This document shows positions 1 through 8,902 of a stretch of 64,000 nt of DNA, in pieces (positions within the stretch are counted from its first letter, which is position 1; every line of letters starts with the position of its first letter). Below the pieces are notes generated by a model. That model was not told the origin of the DNA. It did not search any database and saw only the letters and a list, made by a program, of their open reading frames with translations. The position numbers and the translations under genes are program-made. The DNA is taken from positions 1,302,001-1,366,000 of the forward strand of contig NZ_CP014342.1 in the NCBI RefSeq assembly GCF_001618685.1, read 5' to 3'. This stretch comes from Geobacillus subterraneus. Its GTDB lineage: Bacteria; Bacillota; Bacilli; Bacillales; Anoxybacillaceae.

Positions 1-821
1 AGCAGTTCGCTAGCATGTGGCCACCGTTCATGAATGAGCACCGTTTCGACGGCGTTGCAGACGGACGGACGCTGCAGTTTGGCGTTTAAGACGATATCGA
101 CCGCCATCGGCCGCTCGGCTGATTCGTCGATGAAAATATGGCAGTTGCCGACACCGGTCTCGAGCACTGGCACGGTGGCGTTTTCGACGACCGAGCGGAT
201 CAGCCCCGCTCCGCCGCGCGGAATGAGGACATCAAGATACTCGTTGAGGCGGAACATGCGCTGGGCCGTTTCCCGGCTCGTGTCTTCGAGCAGCTCAATG
301 GCTGTTTCCGGGATGGCCGTTGTGCGAAGCGCCTCTTTCATGACGGCAACAAGCGCTTTGTTGGAATGAAGCGCTGATGAGCTGCCGCGGAGCAGGACGG
401 CGTTGCCCGTTTTTAGGCAAAGGCTGGCGGCATCGACCGTCACGTTCGGGCGCGCCTCATACACCATGCCGATCACCCCAAGCGGCACGCGCACCGTTTG
501 AATGCGAAGCCCGTTCGGCCGCGTCCACTCCTCGATGACTTCCCCGACCGGGTCAGGCAATGAGGTGACTTGGCGGACGCCGCCGATGATTTGATCGATC
601 CGTTCATTCGTGAGCTGCAGCCGGTCAAGCAAAGCCGGCGACAGCCCTTGCGCGCGGCCGGCGGCCATATCTTTTTCGTTCTCCGCCAAAATGACGGTGC
701 GTTCGCGGTCGATGGCTTTGGCGATCTGTTCCAACGCCGCATTTTTTTCTTCGGTAGACAGCATGGCCAACGTTTGTGACGCCGTTTTCAACCGTTCGGC
801 TTTTTCAAGCAGTTCGTTCAT
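1..821 (-). CDS. proA: Gamma-glutamyl phosphate reductase, C-terminus cut by window edge
   Basis: This enzyme carries out the NADPH-dependent reduction of gamma-glutamyl phosphate to glutamate semialdehyde, the second step of proline synthesis in the cytosol. About 273 of the usual ~415 residues are visible. The start ([12 protein letters not shown]) overlaps the proB stop as ATGA, so the two are translationally coupled. Recognisable segments are the cofactor-binding region with [17 protein letters not shown] and [22 protein letters not shown], and the catalytic-cysteine region [16 protein letters not shown] close to the window edge. The family assignment is firm. The C-terminal part is simply outside the window; nothing suggests a broken gene. 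Confidence 0.97.
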   Translation of the reverse strand, partial: MNELLEKAERLKTASQTLAMLSTEEKNAALEQIAKAIDRERTVILAENEKDMAAGRAQGLSPALLDRLQLTNERIDQIIGGVRQVTSLPDPVGEVIEEWTRPNGLRIQTVRVPLGVIGMVYEARPNVTVDAASLCLKTGNAVLLRGSSSALHSNKALVAVMKEALRTTAIPETAIELLEDTSRETAQRMFRLNEYLDVLIPRGGAGLIRSVVENATVPVLETGVGNCHIFIDESAERPMAVDIVLNAKLQRPSVCNAVETVLIHERWPHASEL

Positions 822-1942
822 CTTTGTACACGCTCCTTTCGCAAAGTGACCCAATTGTCGCGGTGGATGACTTCCGGGCGGTGAAGGTAAGAGTATTGCC
901 GCGCCTCTTCGCTCGGCCGCCCTTTCACTTTTTTCAAATCGGCGGCGGCGTAATACACTTGGCCGCGGCCGATGGTAATGCCTTTTTCGTTGACGACGTC
1001 GACGACATCCATCGCATGGAAGTCGCCGGAAACGGCCGTGACGCCGGCCGGAAGCAAGCTTTTCCCACGGGCAAGCAGCGCTTCCTCGGCACCGCTGTCA
1101 ACCGTGATCGTGCCGGAAACGGGTGCATGATAGGCGATCCATTGCTTGCGCATTTGCATTTGTTTCGGAAACGGAACGCCGATATACGTACCGTCGCCTT
1201 TTCCGGCTAAAATATCAGCCAGTTTTTCTTGGCCGCTTCCCGTGCCGATGAAGACGCTGACCCCAAATGAGAGCGCCTTTTGCGCGGCGAACAGCTTTGA
1301 GCGCATGCCGCCGGTGCCGACCGCTGAGCCGCTGCCGCCGGCTGAGGCGAGCATCTCGCTTGTAATCTCCGGCAAAAAGGCGTACTTTTTCGCCTGCGGG
1401 TTCGTTTTCGGATTGGCGTCGTACAGCCCGTTAATGTCGGTGAGTAAAACGAGCGCATCGGCGTGCAGAAAGCCGGCGACAAGCGCTGATAGCATATCAT
1501 TGTCGCCAAATGTCAACTCTTCGACGGAAACGGAGTCGTTTTCGTTAATGATCGGCACGGCGCCGTGTTCAAGCAATGTCGTGATCGTCGCAAACAAGTT
1601 GCGAAACCGCTCGCGGCTGTAAAAATCGCTGCGCGTCAACAACAATTGGGCGGCGGTGAAGCCGAATTGGGCGAACGCCGCGCTGTACGCCTGCATCAAC
1701 AAGCTTTGTCCGACGGCGGCAGCCGCCTGTTTACCGGCGATCGTCGTCGGCCGCGCCGGGTAGCCTAACGGCCCGAACCCGGCCGCAACCGCACCGGACG
1801 TGATGAGAATGACGTCATGGCCGAGCTGTTTCATATAGGCGATCGCTTTGACATGGTCGAGCAGCTTGTCATGGCAAAGGCCGCCTTTTGGATCCGTGAG
1901 CGAACTGCTCCCGATTTTGACAACGACGCGCTGCCGTTTCAT
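818..1942 (-). CDS. proB: Glutamate 5-kinase
   Basis: The enzyme phosphorylates the gamma-carboxylate of glutamate with ATP and commits it to proline synthesis; its product passes to ProA. The protein is 374 residues, normal for the two-domain form: an N-terminal amino-acid kinase domain ([12 protein letters not shown] near the start, [11 protein letters not shown], then IINENDSV and FGDNDMLSA) and a C-terminal PUA domain of about 75 residues. The start at 1942 was chosen because AAGGAGGGAA precedes it at good spacing; an upstream in-frame start near 2071 would run into the T-box leader. First gene of proBA; its transcription should be set by that leader. Confidence 0.97.
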   Translation of the reverse strand: MKRQRVVVKIGSSSLTDPKGGLCHDKLLDHVKAIAYMKQLGHDVILITSGAVAAGFGPLGYPARPTTIAGKQAAAAVGQSLLMQAYSAAFAQFGFTAAQLLLTRSDFYSRERFRNLFATITTLLEHGAVPIINENDSVSVEELTFGDNDMLSALVAGFLHADALVLLTDINGLYDANPKTNPQAKKYAFLPEITSEMLASAGGSGSAVGTGGMRSKLFAAQKALSFGVSVFIGTGSGQEKLADILAGKGDGTYIGVPFPKQMQMRKQWIAYHAPVSGTITVDSGAEEALLARGKSLLPAGVTAVSGDFHAMDVVDVVNEKGITIGRGQVYYAAADLKKVKGRPSEEARQYSYLHRPEVIHRDNWVTLRKERVQR

Positions 1943-2011
1943 GGGATTCCCTCCTTTGCGTGTTTTGCCGCTGTCGATGCCATTGTTCTTTGCCGCCAGC
2001 TGGGAAGGCGG

Positions 2012-2275
2012 CCAATAAAAAACGCTTTTCCTCCTTTTGCAAAAGGACGGAAAAGCGTTCCGCGGTACCACCTTTTTTGGCGCACAAAGCGCCCACCTCT
2101 AGCCTGTAACGCAGGCATGCGGCTTATGTTTGCATAAGCGGCCGTCTAGGGCAGGTTCAACCGGCTTCCCGCGAGGAACCTTCCAGCCTATGGGTTCCAC
2201 TCTCTGGCGCGTTCCCTCGGTTTACTAGTCCCGTGCCGTTCCCGTTGGTTGATTGTCAAGCATCCGCTCAACCAT
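2012..2275 (-). promoter_or_regulatory. T-box riboswitch leader of proBA (tRNA-Pro)
   Basis: On the minus strand the leader carries the canonical T-box core GGTGGTACCGCG (2061-2072). It is followed by a terminator stem (AACGCTTTTCC / GGAAAAGCGTT, 2021-2059) and a U-run; core and terminator stem are mutually exclusive, the classic antiterminator arrangement. Upstream are stem-I-like elements with an AGAGAGTGG segment. A GAA-CCT-G string at 2152-2158 is a candidate specifier with proline codon CCU; that choice is inferred from position and the downstream genes. Uncharged tRNA-Pro would stabilise the antiterminator and switch proBA on. Confidence 0.93.
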
Positions 2276-2292
2276 TTTATAGTTTGTAAGAA

Positions 2293-2321
2293 ATTATGCC
2301 CCTAAACGCCGGGAATGTCAA
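2293..2321 (-). promoter_or_regulatory. SigA-type promoter of proBA leader
   Basis: Reading the minus strand, TTGACA (2316-2321) and CATAAT (2293-2298) are separated by exactly 17 bases and lie just upstream of the T-box leader. This is a near-consensus vegetative promoter in the expected position. Confidence 0.8.
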
Positions 2322-2449
2322 GGGGAGCCACCCATTTTTACGCCGCTCTGCCGCAGGAGTCTGATGAAATCAAGCCCGCCTCTGCCGACATGGGGCTGCA
2401 TGAGATGAGAAGCTGATGTGACAACGTTCCTTAGATTTAGGAAATATTG

Positions 2450-2666
2450 TGTGACATACTCCCACCACCTACGCTAACGCTTCGAGGTGGGAGTTTCTCG
2501 GGTCATCCCGTCTAACGGCAGGAAGTTGACCGAGCGATCCCCGTGTGCCCCACGGTTCGAGATCCAGTTAGGCCATACCTAACTGTTTCAGGCCTTCCTT
2601 TTTGAGATTGAACCGAAATTCATCTCCCACTTTCCCTTCGTTTCGAAGTGGGAGACTTCTTTCGGA
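2450..2666 (-). mobile_element. Decayed IS200/IS605-type (PATE-like) element with orphan guide-RNA end
   Basis: Reading the minus strand, the segment begins with a left-end-like hairpin (CTCCCACTT/AAGTGGGAG, 2624-2654, followed by ATGAATT, as in the left end of the intact element at 8.87 kb). It then has the last codons of a TnpB (2568-2612), about 75 bases of compact GC-rich sequence, and a right-end-like hairpin (CTCCCACC/GGTGGGAG, 2459-2493). TnpB guide RNAs are made from the 3' end of tnpB through the right end, so this looks like a deletion derivative that kept both ends and the guide-RNA region. The outer boundaries are estimates. Confidence 0.65.
2568..2612 (-). pseudogene. 3' remnant of tnpB
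   Basis: Minus-strand translation gives FNLKKEGLKQLGMA followed by a stop, matching the usual extreme C-terminus of TnpB proteins. The frame has no catalytic core upstream: it runs straight into the left-end hairpin, so all but the last codons has been lost by internal deletion. Confidence 0.55.
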
Positions 2667-2777
2667 CAGAGGTTACAAAATGTGAAAACGCATTCAGAAT
2701 AAAGATAATTGTCATTTTATTAGAAAAAGTGGTACAATACTAGCAACCTATCAATCTGATCGATGGAGGGACGCTCA

Positions 2778-4457
2778 ATGAAAACACGGCGCAGCGACAT
2801 GATTAAAAAAGGATTTGACCGCGCCCCGCACCGGAGCTTATTGCGGGCGGCGGGCGTGAAAGAAGAAGATTTTGACAAACCGTTTATCGCAGTGGTGAAC
2901 TCGTACATTGACATTATTCCCGGGCACGTCCATTTGCAAGAGTTCGGAAAAATTGTCAAAGAGGCGATCCGCGAAGCGGGCGGCGTGCCATTTGAAATGA
3001 ATACGATCGGTGTCGATGACGGCATCGCCATGGGCCATATCGGGATGCGCTATTCACTCCCGAGCCGGGAAATTATCGCTGACTCGATTGAAACCGTTGT
3101 TTCCGCCCACTGGTTTGACGGCATGGTGTGCATTCCGAACTGTGACAAAATTACGCCAGGAATGATGATGGCAGCGATGCGGCTCAACATTCCGACGATT
3201 TTCGTCAGCGGCGGGCCGATGAAAGCCGGCGTGACGAAAGACGGGCGGAAAATTTCACTCTCGTCCGTGTTTGAAGGAGTCGGGGCGTATCTAGGCGGCT
3301 CGCTTGATGAAGAAGGGCTGATGGAACTTGAGCGGTACGGCTGTCCGACGTGCGGGTCGTGTTCGGGCATGTTTACGGCCAACTCGATGAACTGTTTGGC
3401 TGAGGCGCTGGGGCTCGCCTTGCCGGGCAATGGCACAATTTTAGCGGTTGACCCGGCGCGCAAAGAGCTTGTCCGCGAATCGGCGAAACAGCTCATGTAT
3501 TTGATCGAACACGATATTAAACCTCGTGACATCGTTACGGAAAAAGCGATCGACAACGCGTTTGCGCTCGATATGGCGCTTGGTGGCTCGACGAACACGG
3601 TGCTGCATACGCTCGCGATCGCCAATGAGGCCGGCATCGACTATTCGCTCGAGCGGATTAACGAAGTGGCGGCGCGCGTGCCGCATTTGGCGAAGCTCGC
3701 TCCGGCGTCGGATGTCCATTATATCGAGGACTTGCACGAGGCCGGCGGCGTATCGGCGGTGTTGAACGAGCTGTCGAAAAAAGAAGGCGCACTCCATTTA
3801 GACACGCTCACTGTTACCGGCAAAACGCTCGGGGAAAACATCGCCGGCTGTGAAGTAAAAAACTATGATGTCATCCGGCCAATCGATAACCCGTATTCGG
3901 AAACGGGCGGGCTCGCCATTTTGTTCGGCAACTTGGCTCCAGACGGCGCTGTCATTAAAACCGGTGCCGTTCAAGGCGGTATCACGCGCCATGAAGGGCC
4001 GGCCATCGTCTTCGATTCGCAAGAAGAAGCGCTTGAAGGCATCGCCAGCGGCAAAATCCAACCGGGGCATGTCGTCGTCATCCGCTATGAAGGGCCAAAA
4101 GGCGGACCGGGCATGCCGGAAATGCTCGCGCCGACATCGCAAATTGTCGGCATGGGGCTCGGCACAAAGGTGGCGCTTGTGACCGACGGGCGGTTCTCCG
4201 GCGCCTCGCGCGGCTTGTCAATCGGCCACGTCTCCCCGGAAGCGGCTGAAGGCGGACCGATCGCCTTCATTGAAGACGGCGACATGATCGAAATCGATAC
4301 AGTGAAACGGACGATCAACGTCAAGCTGTCCGATGAAGAGCTCGAAAGACGGAAAGCGAACTGGAAAGGCTTTGAGCCGAAAGTGAAAACCGGTTACCTC
4401 GCCCGCTACTCGAAACATGTGACATCCGCGAGCACGGGGGGGATTATGAAACTTTGA
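2778..4457 (+). CDS. ilvD: Dihydroxy-acid dehydratase
   Basis: This enzyme dehydrates 2,3-dihydroxy-isovalerate and 2,3-dihydroxy-3-methylvalerate to the 2-keto acids, the third common step of valine/isoleucine synthesis. The 559-residue product has the full family layout. Iron-sulfur cysteines sit in [12 protein letters not shown] and [19 protein letters not shown], Mg/substrate motifs in [13 protein letters not shown], and [11 protein letters not shown] and [12 protein letters not shown] lie in the C-terminal domain. The start (MKTRRSD) follows GGAGGG at seven bases; a start five codons upstream would overlap the RBS. It stands alone here without other ilv genes. A SigA-like promoter is not obvious. 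Confidence 0.97.
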   Translation: MKTRRSDMIKKGFDRAPHRSLLRAAGVKEEDFDKPFIAVVNSYIDIIPGHVHLQEFGKIVKEAIREAGGVPFEMNTIGVDDGIAMGHIGMRYSLPSREIIADSIETVVSAHWFDGMVCIPNCDKITPGMMMAAMRLNIPTIFVSGGPMKAGVTKDGRKISLSSVFEGVGAYLGGSLDEEGLMELERYGCPTCGSCSGMFTANSMNCLAEALGLALPGNGTILAVDPARKELVRESAKQLMYLIEHDIKPRDIVTEKAIDNAFALDMALGGSTNTVLHTLAIANEAGIDYSLERINEVAARVPHLAKLAPASDVHYIEDLHEAGGVSAVLNELSKKEGALHLDTLTVTGKTLGENIAGCEVKNYDVIRPIDNPYSETGGLAILFGNLAPDGAVIKTGAVQGGITRHEGPAIVFDSQEEALEGIASGKIQPGHVVVIRYEGPKGGPGMPEMLAPTSQIVGMGLGTKVALVTDGRFSGASRGLSIGHVSPEAAEGGPIAFIEDGDMIEIDTVKRTINVKLSDEELERRKANWKGFEPKVKTGYLARYSKHVTSASTGGIMKL

Positions 4458-5041
4458 TAGTGAAAAACAGACGATGACCTCATCAGGAAGTCTCCCGCCT
4501 TTGTGGAAATGAAGGCGGGAGATACGCTTTGATAGTGAAGGAAAGAAGCGTTCCCACTTCTCTTTTTCTCATATGTCATCTTGCTATCGTGATCTATGTG
4601 CTCCTCAACGAGTTGCCTCTCTTTCTGATTGTCTAGCGGGAAGATCTAGTGTGTTTTTTCTGCTGATTCCTTTGTTGCCTCATTGAATGCCATGCCGAGC
4701 CATTTTTTTTGCTTCAAAGTGTTGAACAAAAGCATTGACATTTTTGAATATTTCATCTATTTTAAAGTATAGCAAAGCTATATTGCGTTATATAAACGTA
4801 AGTCATGTAAACGTAATATAGTATTCGATGTTTAAACATGTTTGGAAGCGTTTTTAAAGAGTCGATGGCGACGTCGCTGTTTGACGGCCCGCATCCGTTC
4901 CATCCACACGGTGTCGAAGGCAGTCGCAGGCATGGTGCCTAAGAACGCGTTTATAGATGGATCGGCAATGATAGAACGCGGCCAGACTTTCAGCGTGTTG
5001 CGTCATCCACAATACGAATGAAAAAGAGAGGGGAAAGAACG
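4458..5041. other. Gene-free stretch between ilvD and the hydroxyacyl-CoA dehydrogenase
   Basis: No convincing gene was found in these 584 bases. There is an 11-bp hairpin (TCTCCCGCCTT/AAGGCGGGAGA, 4491-4522) just after ilvD, but no U-run follows, so it is a weak terminator candidate. From about 4740 the sequence is AT-rich and contains the inverted repeat listed separately. Short minus-strand open frames near 4660-4760 lack ribosome sites and were not accepted. Confidence 0.5.
4779..4820. promoter_or_regulatory. AT-rich inverted repeat, candidate operator
   Basis: TATATTGCGTT (4779-4789) is matched by AACGTAATATA (4810-4820), 10 of 11 bases complementary, with GTAAACGTAA-like direct repeats between. 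It lies about 220 bases before the hydroxyacyl-CoA dehydrogenase gene, the first gene of the catabolic pair. The symmetry is seen; a regulator-binding role is inferred. Confidence 0.35.
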
Positions 5042-5899
5042 ATGATTGAACGTCTCGTTGTTGTCGGCAGTGGCGTAATGGGAAGAGGAATTGCTTACGT
5101 CGGCGCTGTCGGCGGGTTTCAGACGACACTGGTTGATGTTAAGCAAGAACAACTAAACAGTGCTCGAAGCGAAATCACCGCCATTTTTGAGCAAGCGGTC
5201 GCTCGGGGAAAATTGACGCCTGGTGCACGTCAAGAAGCGGAAATGCGTCTTTCCTATTCGCTTGATCTGGCTGCTGCGGTGCAGGATGCCGATCTGGTGA
5301 TTGAGGCGGTGCCGGAAAAGCTAGAGTTGAAAAAGCAAGTATTCGAAACGATTGATGCCCATGCGCCGGCGTCGTGCTATTTGGCGACGAACACATCAAC
5401 GATGAGTCCGACGGAAATCGGCTCGTTTACGAAGCGGCCGGAGCGGGTTATCGCCATGCACTTTTTCAATCCGGTGCATAAGATGAAGCTTGTCGAAATC
5501 ATCCGCGGCTTGGAAACGAGCGACGAAACGGCGCAAGTCGTGAAAGAAGCCGCCGAGCGAATGGGGAAAGAGACGGTTGTTGTCAATGAGTTTCCTGGGT
5601 TTGTAACAAGCCGGATCAGCGCGCTTGTCGGCAATGAAGCGTTTTATATGCTTCAAGAAGGCGTCGGCACGCCAGAAGACATTGATAAAGCGATTAAACT
5701 TGGCCTCAACTTCCCGATGGGTCCGTTTGAGCTGGCCGATTTAGTCGGGCTCGATACACGGCTGAATAACTTAAAATATTTGCATGAAAAGTTGGGCGAA
5801 AAATACCGCCCAGCGCCGCTGCTTGAGCAGTATGTGAAAGCGGGGCGGCTCGGCCGCAAAACGGGCAGAGGAGTTTACGATTATACAAAACAAGACTGA
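5042..5899 (+). CDS. paaH: 3-hydroxyacyl-CoA (3-hydroxybutyryl/3-hydroxyadipyl-CoA) dehydrogenase
   Basis: NAD-dependent oxidation of an L-3-hydroxyacyl-CoA to the 3-ketoacyl-CoA. The 285-residue protein has an N-terminal Rossmann motif (VVGSGVMGRGIAY, residues ~7-19), the helical-domain signature FNPVHKMKLVEII, NEFPGFVTSRI, and a C-terminal dimerisation domain (NFPMGPFELADLVGLD). Start MIERLVV follows an AGAGAGGGGAAAG ribosome site; the upstream in-frame ATG has none. The downstream beta-ketothiolase makes a thiolytic pair with it. Together they fit the last steps of the aryl-CoA pathway at 23-34 kb, acting on 3-hydroxyadipyl-CoA; a role in butanoate or fatty-acid oxidation cannot be excluded, so the paaH symbol rests on context. 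Confidence 0.85.
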   Translation: MIERLVVVGSGVMGRGIAYVGAVGGFQTTLVDVKQEQLNSARSEITAIFEQAVARGKLTPGARQEAEMRLSYSLDLAAAVQDADLVIEAVPEKLELKKQVFETIDAHAPASCYLATNTSTMSPTEIGSFTKRPERVIAMHFFNPVHKMKLVEIIRGLETSDETAQVVKEAAERMGKETVVVNEFPGFVTSRISALVGNEAFYMLQEGVGTPEDIDKAIKLGLNFPMGPFELADLVGLDTRLNNLKYLHEKLGEKYRPAPLLEQYVKAGRLGRKTGRGVYDYTKQD

Positions 5900-6005
5900 A
5901 ACCGAGGGACATCGATAGAAGCAAAAAAGCGCGGGGGAGGGGATGCCCTCTAGCGATGCTGTTGCCGTACGGAGTTTCATCTAGCTGTACGATCCATCAA
6001 GAATG

Positions 6006-6030
6006 AAACGGCTATCTAAGGCCGTTTTTT
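6006..6030 (+). terminator. Terminator-like hairpin between dehydrogenase and thiolase
   Basis: AAACGGC (6006-6012) pairs with GCCGTTT (6021-6027) and is followed by a T-run to 6030, only 14 bases before the thiolase start. It may end the upstream transcript or act as a partial attenuator. Confidence 0.55.
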
Positions 6031-6044
6031 AAGGGGGAGAGAGA

Positions 6045-7253
6045 ATGGGAAGAGAAGTCGTGATTGTCGATGCCGTGCGCACGCCGATTGGCCGCTACAA
6101 AGGGGTGCTAAAAGAGGTGCGGCCGGATGATTTGGGTGCGATCGTTATTCGGGCGCTCATTGAGCGAAACCCGAATGTACCGGTTGAACAAATTGATGAT
6201 GTTGTCTTTGGCAACGCCAATCAGGCTGGCGAAGACAACCGGAACGTCGCCCGCATGGCGGCGCTGTTAGCCGGGCTGCCCAAGGAAGTTGCCGGTGTGA
6301 CGGTCAATCGGCTGTGTGGTTCTGGGCTTGATGCTGTGAATTATGCGGCGCGGGCGATTTTCGCCGACGAGGCGGATATCGTGATCGCCGGCGGGGTAGA
6401 AAGCATGACGCGCGCTCCGTTTGTGATGGCGAAGCCGTCAAGCGATTTTCCGCGCGGCAATATCGAAATGTATGATACAACGATCGGCTGGCGCTTTATC
6501 AATCCGAAACTGCACGAAATGTACGGCACCGACAGCATGCCGCAAACGGCGGAAAACGTGGCGAAGCGGTTTGGCATTACGCGCGAGGCGCAAGATGAGT
6601 TTGCCTATGAAAGCCAAATGAAGGCGAAACGGGCGATGGAAACGAACCGATTTGCGGATGAACTAGTGCCGGTCGTTTACCACGACCGAAAAGGCAACCG
6701 GATTGTTGTTGACAAGGATGAACATCCGCGTCCAGATACGACGCTTGAAAAGCTGGCAAAACTGCCGCCGCTGTTTGAAAACGGCACGGTAACAGCCGGC
6801 AATGCTTCGGGTGTGAACGATGGGGCGGCGGCGCTGTTGTTGATGAGTGCCGATAAAGCGAAAGCGCTCGGTTTGAAGCCGTTAGCCAAATACGTGACGT
6901 CGGCTGTCGCCGGCGTCGAACCAGCCGTGATGGGGATCGGCCCGATTTTTGCGACGCGCAAGGCGCTGCGCCGCGCCGGCCTGTCCGTTCATGACATCGG
7001 GCTTGTCGAGCTGAACGAGGCGTTTGCCTCGCAAGCGCTTGAGTGCATCCGCCAGCTTGAACTAGACCGAGAGAAAGTCAATGTCAACGGCGGGGCGATT
7101 GCCCTTGGTCATCCGCTTGGGGCGAGCGGTGCCCGCATTTTGACGACATTGATTTACGAAATGCAAAAACGTGGCGTTACCTATGGATTGGCGACGATGT
7201 GCATCGGCGTCGGCCAAGGGATCGCAACGATTGTGAAAAACGCGGACGAATAA
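6045..7253 (+). CDS. paaJ: Acetyl-CoA acyltransferase (3-oxoadipyl-CoA / beta-ketothiolase)
   Basis: This is a degradative thiolase that cleaves a 3-ketoacyl-CoA with CoA, releasing acetyl-CoA. At 402 residues it has normal family length. Catalytic features are the nucleophilic cysteine in [11 protein letters not shown] (about residue 90), [10 protein letters not shown], the histidine in [17 protein letters not shown], and the second cysteine in CIGVGQG. The ESMTRAP segment is typical of the PcaF/PaaJ/FadA branch. GGGGGAGAGAGA precedes the ATG. Paired with the hydroxyacyl-CoA dehydrogenase 146 bases upstream, though a hairpin lies between. Substrate 3-oxoadipyl-CoA is inferred from the aryl-CoA genes 16 kb away. 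Confidence 0.87.
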   Translation: MGREVVIVDAVRTPIGRYKGVLKEVRPDDLGAIVIRALIERNPNVPVEQIDDVVFGNANQAGEDNRNVARMAALLAGLPKEVAGVTVNRLCGSGLDAVNYAARAIFADEADIVIAGGVESMTRAPFVMAKPSSDFPRGNIEMYDTTIGWRFINPKLHEMYGTDSMPQTAENVAKRFGITREAQDEFAYESQMKAKRAMETNRFADELVPVVYHDRKGNRIVVDKDEHPRPDTTLEKLAKLPPLFENGTVTAGNASGVNDGAAALLLMSADKAKALGLKPLAKYVTSAVAGVEPAVMGIGPIFATRKALRRAGLSVHDIGLVELNEAFASQALECIRQLELDREKVNVNGGAIALGHPLGASGARILTTLIYEMQKRGVTYGLATMCIGVGQGIATIVKNADE

Positions 7254-7294
7254 GGCTTTTTCACATGAATAAGGACAGATGGCTTACCATTGGT

Positions 7295-7329
7295 GAGGGT
7301 GTCCCAAAAGGATCGGGACACCCTCTTTC
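7295..7329 (+). terminator. Rho-independent terminator after thiolase
   Basis: A perfect 11-bp stem (GAGGGTGTCCC 7295-7305 / GGGACACCCTC 7315-7325) is followed by TTT, 40 bases after the thiolase stop. Confidence 0.8.
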
Positions 7330-7464
7330 ATCACTATATATACGCACTGAATACTTATGCTATGCTATATCTTGTATTTCTCTTGGAAACAGACGACCTT
7401 TTGGGTCGGCCTCGTCTTGTATGCACGGACCGGTTTCCCTGCTGACCATCCGTCCTTATTTTGT

Positions 7465-7998
7465 TTAGTCGCGGTTTTGATCGCTTCCCGCCAGCTGCTC
7501 GCGATACTCTTTTCCTTTTTGCACGTATGTATCGATCGACAGCTGGATGAGCGCCAAATCTTTGTCCGTCAGCTCGCGGACGACCTGGCCAGGAGAGCCG
7601 ATGACAAGCGAGCGCGGAGGAATTTTTTTGCCAGACGGAATGAGCGTGTTGGCGCCGATGATGCATTCTTCACCGATTTCCGCCCCGTCTAAAATGGTCG
7701 ATCCCATGCCGATGATCGAACGCCGGCGAATTGTGCAGCCATGGAGCACGACGTTATGCCCAACTGTCACCTCATCCTCGACAACAAGCGGCGAGCCAGC
7801 ATATAAATGGCATGTCGTATTGTCCTGGATGCTCGTGCGGGCGCCGATCGTAATCGGTCCTTCATCACCGCGCAGCACGGCGTTAAACCAAATCGTTGAT
7901 TCTGGACCGACGGTGACATCGCCAATCAAATAAGCGCCCGGCGCAACAAAAACCGTTTCATGAACGTTCGGTCGTTTTCCGTTATACGGATACAGCAT
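7465..7998 (-). CDS. Gamma-carbonic-anhydrase-like hexapeptide-repeat protein (YtoA/PaaY type)
   Basis: A 177-residue left-handed beta-helix protein built of hexapeptide repeats (IGDVTVG, TIWFNAVLRGDEGPITIG, and so on). The family forms trimers with metal between subunits; here the histidines of TCHLYAG and VGHNVVLHGC are in the positions used for zinc/iron. Some relatives are carbonic anhydrases, others (PaaY) are thioesterases found with phenylacetate genes, so a clean-up role for dead-end CoA esters is possible but not shown. Start ATG 7998 follows GAGGGGG; a TTG two codons earlier would sit too close to it. Transcribed alone on the minus strand. Confidence 0.82.
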   Translation of the reverse strand: MLYPYNGKRPNVHETVFVAPGAYLIGDVTVGPESTIWFNAVLRGDEGPITIGARTSIQDNTTCHLYAGSPLVVEDEVTVGHNVVLHGCTIRRRSIIGMGSTILDGAEIGEECIIGANTLIPSGKKIPPRSLVIGSPGQVVRELTDKDLALIQLSIDTYVQKGKEYREQLAGSDQNRD

Positions 7999-8241
7999 TC
8001 CCAATCCCCCTCGAGTGTGTTATTGTTATAATACATTAAGTATAACACATTTATCGCAGGGGAAATGTGACGAATAATGTCTGTTTCCTGATCTTCGTTG
8101 AAAAGTGTGGAAACTTTGGCGACACGAAGGTTCCTACAGAAACGAATTTTTACCGATTTGCCGGCCAGCTTTGCTGCGGACATTCACCTATCCTCCTATG
8201 GCGCGAGCACAATGTAACGGTGCTAAGGGGGATGGGGAGAG

Positions 8242-8664
8242 ATGCAATTGTGTAACCAACAGGCGGATAAAAACCAATGGCTGCCATGGCAGCGGGAGGC
8301 GTTTACGGCTTTTGCAGCTAACATGATGAATCCAAGCCGGCCATTTCCGTGCATTTCGGTGGTGCAGGCGTACGCATTGGGCGATCTGCGCTACGGGTTT
8401 GCCGGCGACCCGTGCAACATAGCGGCAGCCGAGGAGCTCGCGGCGCTTCTTGCCGAGTTTGCCGAAACGTCCCGCCAGGCCGGGACATATCCGGTGCTCG
8501 TCGTCTTTTTTGACACCCCGCCCGAACTGGCGGAAGGCTACACCGTCAGGCAATTTGAACAGCTGTTTTGGCAGCTGCTCGGCCGGACGAGCGCGTTCGA
8601 TGCGGGCGGCTGGCCGGCCGATGTGCCGCTTGATCCGCACGATCCGCTTTGGGAGCTTTGTTGA
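8242..8664 (+). pseudogene. YqcI/YcgG-like protein, C-terminally truncated
   Basis: The 140-residue product matches the N-terminal half of YqcI/YcgG family proteins as I know them: FPCISVVQAYALGDLRYGF, then VLVVFFDTPPEL, then the FEQLFWQLL and DPHDPLWELC segment. In full-length members (about 220-250 residues) the last motif continues into a conserved FAGEP-type region. Here a TGA follows the cysteine directly and no frame resumes the family sequence, so the gene looks truncated. The ribosome site AAGGGGGATGGGGAG is strong, so a short protein may still be made. Molecular function is unknown. Confidence 0.6.
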
Positions 8665-8737
8665 GCGGAGCTAACAGCTTGAAAGAGCTTGTTAAAACAC
8701 CATAACCGCTGCCTGTTTTCCAAGGCAGTGCACTAAG

Positions 8738-8761
8738 CGCCCGGCAGCGGGCACTTTTTTT
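8738..8761 (+). terminator. Rho-independent terminator
   Basis: GCGCCCG/CGGGC stem with GCAG loop followed by ACTTTTTTT, about 75 bases after the truncated YqcI-like gene. Confidence 0.7.
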
Positions 8762-8862
8762 ATCATCGTTTCGAAAAAAGACTTCCGCTTCTCGGTGTGA
8801 GTGTAAGTGGTGGGCGTTCAAAAAAATAAATCGCGACCATTCAGTATTTTTATCTAAAATTA

Positions 8863-8902
8863 GCAATTCATCTCCCACCTCTTTAGGTGGGAGATGAATT
8901 GC
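8863..8902. repeat. Perfect 18-bp palindrome at left end of TnpB element
   Basis: Arms 8863-8880 and 8885-8902 are fully complementary around a CTTT loop. The stop codon of the minus-strand RHH gene lies inside the loop and right arm, so the last codons of that gene are part of the palindrome. It may serve both as the transposon end and as a transcript-ending hairpin. Confidence 0.85.

Noticed and set aside
776-1622. Long plus-strand open frames over proB
   Set aside because: They are antisense to a clear glutamate 5-kinase gene; long shadow frames are expected at this GC content, and none has a family match or ribosome site.
4491-4522. Another IS200/IS605 end, because of the CTCCC/GGGAG stem
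   Set aside because: The stem is CTCCCGCC, not CTCCCAC, it follows ilvD directly and no tnpB remnant or second end is near; an ordinary hairpin is simpler.
4854-5129. Minus-strand 91-codon frame before the dehydrogenase gene
   Set aside because: Overlaps the start of a well-supported gene, has unusual composition and no ribosome site.
7357-7933. Plus-strand frames over the gamma-carbonic-anhydrase-like gene
   Set aside because: Shadows of the minus-strand hexapeptide-repeat gene, which has a ribosome site and family motifs.
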